Part shown: positions 51,026 to 56,261 of the stretch, in pieces | Numbering within the stretch: the first letter of the stretch is position 1 | Layout: each line of letters begins with the position of its first letter | Source of the DNA: Pseudomonadota bacterium | GTDB lineage: Bacteria > Pseudomonadota > Gammaproteobacteria > Burkholderiales > Sulfuriferulaceae | Assembly: GCA_021795395.1 (NCBI GenBank) | Contig: JAJYPN010000018.1 | Location: forward strand, 1 to 56,261 | Direction of reading: 5' to 3' | Length of the DNA stretch: 56,261 nt | Notes under the pieces: model-generated | What the model was told of the DNA's origin: nothing | The model's input: the letters and a program-made list of their open reading frames with translations, nothing else | The model's database searches: none | Made by a program: the position numbers and the translations under genes

Positions 51026-52618
51026 ATGCGTGCGCGTATTCTTGTCCTGCTGACGACTTTGGCAATAATGGCGCTGACCGGCTGCTCAACGCTGCCGCCG
51101 GGTTCGAATAGGCCGAAAACGGTTACGACAGCGCTCGCTCACCCCCAGCTTACTCCGCTGGGCCGGAAATTCGACACCTTGGCTCGAGGGCATGACGGCA
51201 ATTCCGGATTTCGCGTCATACCGGTAGGCGCAGACGGCTTTTTGATCCGTATGCAGATGATCAATGCCGCGACGCGCACGCTGGATCTCCAGTATTTTAT
51301 TTTTCATCAGGACAATACCGGCGGCTTGCTGACCGATGCGGTCCTGCGCGCGGCTGATCGCGGAGTGCGGGTGCGGGTGCTGATCGACGACGGCGAAATG
51401 CGATCGGGTGACGATCAGGTGTTGGCGCTGGCGGCGCATCCCTTGATACAGATCAGGATATTCAATCCGTTTTCGTACCGCGGGCATAACCCTTTGCTGC
51501 GCAGCGTCGATTTCATTACCGATGCCGAACGCCTCGATTACCGTATGCACAATAAATTACTGGTCGTCGACAATACGCTGGCGCTGGTCGGAGGCCGCAA
51601 TATCGGTGACCGGTATTTCCAGATCGATCCCGATAGCCAGGTTGCCGACGACGATGTATTCGTGGCCGGTCCGCTGACGCAAAAGCTCTCGGCCACCTTC
51701 GATGACTACTGGAATAGCGATATGGCGATACCGGTTGAAGCGCTATCGCCGGAAAAAACTACCGTGGCAGCGTTAATCTCGTTTCGCAACGAATTGAATC
51801 GACGCAATTCGCAATTGAAAACCGGCGGTTTCAATTATGTAAAACGTCTTGCGAGTGGCGAACCGTTTGCCGGAATCATGTCCGGCACACTTCCTCTGGT
51901 ATGGGCGCAAGCGCAGGTTGTCTGCGACAGCCCCGACAAAAAGGAAGTGGAAGAAGGCAAGATGGGCGGCAGCCTGATGCAGCGGCCGGTCGAAGAAGCG
52001 GTGCTGGGCGTGCATTCCGAGTTGCTGATGATTACGCCCTATCTGATACCCGGAAAAGACGGTATGCAGATTTTCAGCACCCTGCGTCGACGCAAGGTTC
52101 GCATACGCGTCCTGACCAATTCTCTGAGTTCGACACCGGTATTGCTGGCGCAAGCCGGATTCATGCATTACCAGATACCGATGCTGAAAGAAGGCGTAGA
52201 GTTATACGAAATACGTTCGTTATTGGGCAATACCAGAGGCAGCGGCGAAACGAGGTCTATCGCGCGCTACGGCAATTATTCGCTGCACGCGAAGCTTTAT
52301 GTTTTCGACCGCAGAAAAGTATTTATCGGTTCGATGAATTTTGATCAGCGCTCCTTTCATCTGAATACCGAAATCGGCCTGCTGATAGACAGCCCGACGC
52401 TTGCGCAGCAAATCGCTCAAAGATTCAACGAGATGGTTTTGTCTGTCAACGCGTATCAGCTCCTATTACAACCAGACGCAACGGGAACGCCTCGTTTGCT
52501 CTGGCGGACCAGCGAAGACGGAAATACGGTCGAATACGAGACGGAACCGGCCAGAAACGCCTGGCAAAGGTTCAAGGCCGATTGTTTGTCATTGCTGCCG
52601 CTCGACAATGAGTTGTGA
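51026..52618 (+). CDS. phospholipase D-family lipoprotein (cardiolipin synthase C-like)
   Basis: A 530-residue protein. The lipobox LTGC (about Cys 20) anchors it in the membrane. Two HKD motifs are visible: HNKLLVVDNTLALVGGRN (about 180-197) and HAKLYVFDRRKVFIGSMNFD (about 420-440), with G-x-R-N and S-x-N ends. This is the arrangement of ClsC/YmdC-like periplasm-facing transferases. They join phospholipids into cardiolipin or cleave phosphodiesters. GAGG lies seven bases before ATG 51026; the TTG one codon earlier is less likely. Confidence 0.9.
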   Translation: MRARILVLLTTLAIMALTGCSTLPPGSNRPKTVTTALAHPQLTPLGRKFDTLARGHDGNSGFRVIPVGADGFLIRMQMINAATRTLDLQYFIFHQDNTGGLLTDAVLRAADRGVRVRVLIDDGEMRSGDDQVLALAAHPLIQIRIFNPFSYRGHNPLLRSVDFITDAERLDYRMHNKLLVVDNTLALVGGRNIGDRYFQIDPDSQVADDDVFVAGPLTQKLSATFDDYWNSDMAIPVEALSPEKTTVAALISFRNELNRRNSQLKTGGFNYVKRLASGEPFAGIMSGTLPLVWAQAQVVCDSPDKKEVEEGKMGGSLMQRPVEEAVLGVHSELLMITPYLIPGKDGMQIFSTLRRRKVRIRVLTNSLSSTPVLLAQAGFMHYQIPMLKEGVELYEIRSLLGNTRGSGETRSIARYGNYSLHAKLYVFDRRKVFIGSMNFDQRSFHLNTEIGLLIDSPTLAQQIAQRFNEMVLSVNAYQLLLQPDATGTPRLLWRTSEDGNTVEYETEPARNAWQRFKADCLSLLPLDNEL

Positions 52619-52759
52619 GTATTGATAACCGATCTGCTGCCGAACCAAAATCTGGCAAGTAAACAGTGATCCTTGCACGATGTAGCGAGCGCTGCCCAGT
52701 TGAAGCGAAAAGGAAGAAACCGTAGCATATCAGGCGTGCTTGTTACTGCCCGCACAGGT

Positions 52760-53449
52760 TTATTCGACCGCCAGACGATAGCCTACTCCGGCTTCCGTCA
52801 GGATGTAACGCGGGCGTATCGGTTCCTTTTCCAGTTTATGGCGCAATTGGCTCATATAAATACGCAGATAATGCGCATTGTCTACCTGATTCGGTCCCCA
52901 TACTTCCTTGAGCAGGAAGCGATGCGTCAATACCTTGCCGGTATATTTCGCCAGTACGGACAGCAGCCGGTACTCGATCGGAGTCAGGTGCACTTCTTCC
53001 CCGGCCACGGTGATTTTGCGATGCACCAGGTCGATAGCCAGGTCGGCGACCGAAACTATTCCGCTTTCGGTCTGTTCGCTGGAGATCGTTCGCCTTAAAG
53101 CTACCCGAATCCGGGCCAGCAGTTCTCCGGCTCCGAATGGTTTGGTCAGATAGTCATCTGCTCCGGCGTCCAGCGCCGCTATTTTTTCCGTTTCGCCGCT
53201 TCGTGCAGACAGAATGATCACCGGTACATTGCTCCATTCGCGTAACTGTTTGACTGCGTCCACGCCGTCCATATCCGGAAGTCCCAGATCCAGAATGACG
53301 ATATCGGGTTTGCGCGTAGCCGCCGCCTTGAGGCCTGCGTTTCCGCTGTCGGCGTCGAATACGTGATAACTTTCTGCTTCCAGCGACAAACGCAGAAAAT
53401 GGCGGGTTTGTTTTTCGTCTTCGATAACGACAATGGTCGGCGTAGTCAT
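52760..53449 (-). CDS. kdpE: response regulator KdpE
   Basis: A 229-residue OmpR-type regulator. The receiver (about 5-118) has VVIEDEKQTRHFLRLSLEAE, the phospho-acceptor Asp in VILDLGLPDMDG, and Lys in YLTKPFG. The winged helix (about 130-228) has LTPIEYRLLSVLAKYTGKVL, LKEVWGPNQVDNAHYLRIYM and RPRYILTEAGVGYRLAV, close to KdpE. It activates the high-affinity potassium pump genes. Its start overlaps the kdpD stop by four bases (ATGA). Confidence 0.95.
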   Translation of the reverse strand: MTTPTIVVIEDEKQTRHFLRLSLEAESYHVFDADSGNAGLKAAATRKPDIVILDLGLPDMDGVDAVKQLREWSNVPVIILSARSGETEKIAALDAGADDYLTKPFGAGELLARIRVALRRTISSEQTESGIVSVADLAIDLVHRKITVAGEEVHLTPIEYRLLSVLAKYTGKVLTHRFLLKEVWGPNQVDNAHYLRIYMSQLRHKLEKEPIRPRYILTEAGVGYRLAVE

Positions 53450-56136
53450 TCTTTCTCTTCCGTGTCGAGAGTGGGTGGAATGCCTAGCGGTAATGTAAAT
53501 ACAAAACGGGCGCCCCCGGAAGCAATATTTTCTGCCCAGATCCGTCCCTTGTGTGCATCGGCTATTGCTCGGCAGATAGTCAGACCCAGGCCGACTCCCG
53601 GAGTTGCGGATTCGCGTACTCCACGGGTGAATTTCTCGAATATGGATTCTTCGCTGCCGTGCGCAATGCCCGGTCCGTTATCGGTAACCGAAATCCGTGC
53701 CAGATTGCTTTCGAGATGCGCTTCGATAATGATATGGCTATGCGGCGGCGTATATTTGACTGCGTTTTCGAGCAAATTGATCAGTACGCTTCTAATAAGC
53801 ATGGTGTCGAATTGCAACAACGGAAATTCGTCGGGTAAGCGTACGTCTACGCGATAATTTTTCAGTTGCTGCTCGCAACTGGCGAGTGCGCTGCCTATGA
53901 CTTCTTCGAGCGATTCCCATTGCAGGTTCAGTTTGACGTTACCGGATTGCAGCCGCGCCATGTCGAGCAGATTATTGACCAGCGAAGACATGCGGAAAGT
54001 CTGGTCGCGAATCGCAATCGCCAGTTCGTATTGTAACGGCGGCAATTCAGGCCGGCTATGTGCCAGCGACTCGGACAGACCGGCAAGATTCGTCAGCGGA
54101 GTACGCAAATCGTGCGACAGCGCGGACAAAACCGAATTGCGCAAGCGTTCCGATTCGATCCGTACCAGGGCTTCCTGCGCGACATCGATGTAATGCACGC
54201 GTTCCAGCGTAGTGGCGATGAGCGCTACGAAACCGTCCAGTTGGCGGCGCTGTTCGGGAATCAATAACCAGCCGCTATGCAAAGGCTCTATCGCCAGGAC
54301 GCCGCGTGTGCGCATCGGCGCTCTCAGCGGCAGATACAGAATCGAACTGGCGGACAAGGTATCGGTACTGAAACCGGCAGGTTCGGCCCGATCGAAAGAC
54401 CATTGAGCGATTCCCGGGTCGATGGCCGGAACAACGCCTGCGGCCGCTTCGGTAGGCTGCAGGGTGTCGTGCGTATCAGGTAGCAGAATCGCTACCTTGA
54501 CCTTGAATGTCGTCTCGATGTAACGGTGGCTGATGTCCACGATTTGCTGGGGCAGCAATACCGAGGACAGATCGCGTGCCATTTCGTATAACGCCCGCAA
54601 ACGCGTTTCGCGCTGGTTGGCGACGCGCACCTGATAAGTCAGGTTGGCCGTCATCTGCCCTATGATCAGGGCGACGATCAGCATGACGGCAAAGGTCAGC
54701 AAATATTGCACATCGCTGACCGCAAATGAAAAACGCGGCGGAACGAAGAAAAAATCGAACAGGATTACATTCAGAAAAGCAGCCAGTATTGCTGCTCGCC
54801 TACCATGTTTGACTGCTGCAAATACGACTGCGAGCAGAAATAGCATGACAATATTGGCTAAATCGAAATAGGGTAAAAGCAGAGTGGCAATGCCTGTGAC
54901 GGTCGCGCATTCGGTAGCGGTCCAAAGATAGGATTTCCAGTATGACCGCGGTGCGTTCTCGAACTGCGTGGGAGATTCTGTTTTGATCCCGGTCCCGGGA
55001 TGGATATTGGCGATCTGTATGATATCCATATCTGCCGATAGCCTGCCGAGCCGGTCGGCAAACGATCGCTTCCAGAAATGCCATGAACGGTGCTGATCGC
55101 GACCTACGATGATCTTGGAGAGATTATGACTACGTGCATAATCGATCAGCACCCGTTCGGTCTGCTGCCCTGCCAATGCGGCGGTTCTGGCACCCAGTTC
55201 CTGGGCAAACTCCAGACTTTTCAGGATGCGCTCGCGCACACTGTTCGGCTGATATTGCAATTGCGGTGTCTCAACGTATACGGCGTGCCATTCGACACCG
55301 AATTGCGAGGCGATCCGGCTGGCGCTGCGTATGATTTTTTCCGCGCCGGGTTTCGGCCCGACGCACACCAGAATGGAATCCTGGGTTCGCCATACGGTGC
55401 CGATGGAACGCTCCTGACGGTAGATCCGCATCTGATCGTCGACCCGGTCGGCAGTGCGCCGCAAGGCGAGTTCGCGCAACGCGATCAGATTGCCCTTGCG
55501 GAAAAAATTTCCGATAGCGCCTTCCGCCTGCTGCGGGAGGTAGATCTTGCCTTCCTTCAGGCGCAGCAATAATTCGTCGGGTGTAAGATCGACCAGGGTT
55601 ACTTCGTCGGCCTGATCGAACACCTTGTCGGGTACGGTTTCCTTCACGCGTATGCCGGTGATGCCACCGACGATGTCGTTGAGGGTTTCCAGATGCTGAA
55701 CATTAATCGTGGTGTAGACGTCGATACCCGCAGCCAGCAGTTCGTCGACATCCTGCCAGCGTTTGGGATGACGCGAGCCCGGTACATTGGAATGCGCCAG
55801 CTCGTCGATCAGGATCAGCGGCGGATGCCGTTTCAGCGCGCCTTCCAGATCGAATTCTGCAATTCGTTTGCCGCGATATTCGACTTCCTTGCGCGGTAAC
55901 ACTTCGAGGCCATCCATCAGCGCAACGGTTTCGGCCCGGCCGTGAGTTTCGGCAATGCCGACGACCACATCCAGACCGCGTGCCCGCAACTGGTGCGCCG
56001 CAGAGAGCATGGCGTAGGTTTTACCCACGCCGGCCGACGCGCCGAAAAAAATCTTGAGCTTGCCGCGCAACGCCTTTTCCTGTTCGCGCTGCACCATTTC
56101 GAGCAATAGGTCGGGATCTGGACGAGTATCGGTCAT
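53446..56136 (-). CDS. kdpD: sensor histidine kinase KdpD
   Basis: An 896-residue sensor. The N-terminal KdpD domain (about 1-230) has Walker A in GASAGVGKTYAML and DELAHSNVPGSRHPKRWQDV. A USP-like domain spans about 240-370 (ILVCVGPKPGAEKIIRSASR). Four membrane helices (about 400-500, DUF4118) and a GAF-like domain follow. HisKA comes next with LSHDLRTPLTNLAGLSESLA (phospho-His), then HATPase with NLLENAVKYTPP, DNGPGIAHG and GVGLGLTICRA. All parts of KdpD are in order. It senses potassium limitation or turgor. The start MTDTRPDPDLLLEM at 56136 is preferred over a 40-codon extension. Confidence 0.96.
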   Translation of the reverse strand: MTDTRPDPDLLLEMVQREQEKALRGKLKIFFGASAGVGKTYAMLSAAHQLRARGLDVVVGIAETHGRAETVALMDGLEVLPRKEVEYRGKRIAEFDLEGALKRHPPLILIDELAHSNVPGSRHPKRWQDVDELLAAGIDVYTTINVQHLETLNDIVGGITGIRVKETVPDKVFDQADEVTLVDLTPDELLLRLKEGKIYLPQQAEGAIGNFFRKGNLIALRELALRRTADRVDDQMRIYRQERSIGTVWRTQDSILVCVGPKPGAEKIIRSASRIASQFGVEWHAVYVETPQLQYQPNSVRERILKSLEFAQELGARTAALAGQQTERVLIDYARSHNLSKIIVGRDQHRSWHFWKRSFADRLGRLSADMDIIQIANIHPGTGIKTESPTQFENAPRSYWKSYLWTATECATVTGIATLLLPYFDLANIVMLFLLAVVFAAVKHGRRAAILAAFLNVILFDFFFVPPRFSFAVSDVQYLLTFAVMLIVALIIGQMTANLTYQVRVANQRETRLRALYEMARDLSSVLLPQQIVDISHRYIETTFKVKVAILLPDTHDTLQPTEAAAGVVPAIDPGIAQWSFDRAEPAGFSTDTLSASSILYLPLRAPMRTRGVLAIEPLHSGWLLIPEQRRQLDGFVALIATTLERVHYIDVAQEALVRIESERLRNSVLSALSHDLRTPLTNLAGLSESLAHSRPELPPLQYELAIAIRDQTFRMSSLVNNLLDMARLQSGNVKLNLQWESLEEVIGSALASCEQQLKNYRVDVRLPDEFPLLQFDTMLIRSVLINLLENAVKYTPPHSHIIIEAHLESNLARISVTDNGPGIAHGSEESIFEKFTRGVRESATPGVGLGLTICRAIADAHKGRIWAENIASGGARFVFTLPLGIPPTLDTEEKE

Positions 56137-56173
56137 GAAGCGCAGTATAAACTCAAAAAAGCGGTACGGTATT

Positions 56174-56261
56174 TTAGAACTTGTAGAGCGCTTCGAGGCC
56201 TTCGGAAGTCTGGCTATCCTTGCCGACGCCGGAGGAGTTGAGGAAGGAAGCGACATTGGAG
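56174..56261 (-). CDS. C-terminus of a probable outer-membrane protein (5' end outside window)
   Basis: The last 28 residues only: SNVASFLNSSGVGKDSQTSE then GLEALYKF before the stop at 56176-56174. A C-terminal Phe preceded by alternating residues fits a beta-barrel end. In several betaproteobacteria an outer-membrane protein gene lies between kdpC and kdpD; this position, 37 bases before kdpD on the same strand, matches that. The rest of the gene is beyond the window, so the call is tentative. Confidence 0.5.
   Translation of the reverse strand, partial: SNVASFLNSSGVGKDSQTSEGLEALYKF

Overview
The window looks like a chromosome segment of a Gram-negative betaproteobacterium, most likely a sulfur- or iron-oxidising member of the Nitrosomonadales (Gallionellaceae / Sulfuricellaceae type). 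This is inferred from gene content: thiosulfate:quinone oxidoreductase, a persulfide-dioxygenase-like hydrolase, a cyanide-insensitive-type bd oxidase, several periplasmic c-type cytochromes, and the S-methylthioinosine phosphorylase - hpt - rlmB - rnr operon. Base composition is near 50% GC, codon use is even, and genes are tightly packed. No rRNA, CRISPR array, insertion sequence or prophage was seen. Four tRNA genes are present (Asp, Glu, Val, Leu).

Layout. 0-2 kb: end of a secreted protein gene, a HicB antitoxin with a frameshifted hicA remnant, a RIO-type kinase, tRNA-Asp, tRNA-Glu and a small membrane protein. 2-11 kb: a sulfur block (ArsR-rhodanese regulator, MBL hydrolase, MFS transporter, class II amidotransferase, TauE/SafE permease, SHOCT protein, methyltransferase; on the other strand DoxDA and a DsrE-like protein; then an orphan periplasmic binding protein). 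11.7-16 kb: PRC-barrel protein, small lipoprotein, membrane protein, GH15 glucan hydrolase and an SDR dehydrogenase. 16-19 kb: a membrane protein and cydAB. 19-24 kb: FHA, PP2C, Ser/Thr kinase and TssQ-like lipoprotein genes, then a higBA-type locus with a broken toxin, and tRNA-Val. 24.5-29 kb: purine salvage and RNA genes (MTIP, hpt, rlmB, rnr), with tRNA-Leu divergent. 29.6-34 kb: Hsp20, TesA and a YbbAP-type exporter. 34-42 kb: a surface/envelope region with glycine-rich secreted proteins, a 5'-nucleotidase-like protein and an ECF sigma/anti-sigma locus. 42-44 kb: cytochrome c, PepSY protein and cytochrome c peroxidase. 44-50 kb: mscL, HDOD-GAF protein, FecR-OmpA-CHASE2/HD-GYP and an SDR. 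50-56 kb: membrane protein, phospholipase D-like lipoprotein, kdpE, kdpD and the tail of a probable outer-membrane protein.

The part most likely to be undescribed is 36.5-41.8 kb. An ECF sigma factor is co-transcribed with a membrane anti-sigma factor whose periplasmic part is a glycogen-binding-like (CBM48/AMPK1-type) domain. A paralogous secreted copy of that domain is encoded just upstream. Three secreted proteins with Gly-rich or low-complexity tails and an outer-membrane beta-barrel surround the pair. Three sites of the form GTAACC-N15/16-CGTC lie upstream of the first secreted protein, of the sigma factor itself and of the last secreted protein. This suggests an autoregulated regulon that senses something (possibly a glucan) in the periplasm and builds an envelope or extracellular structure.

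Both type II toxin-antitoxin loci keep an intact antitoxin while the toxin frame is broken by an apparent one-base deletion.
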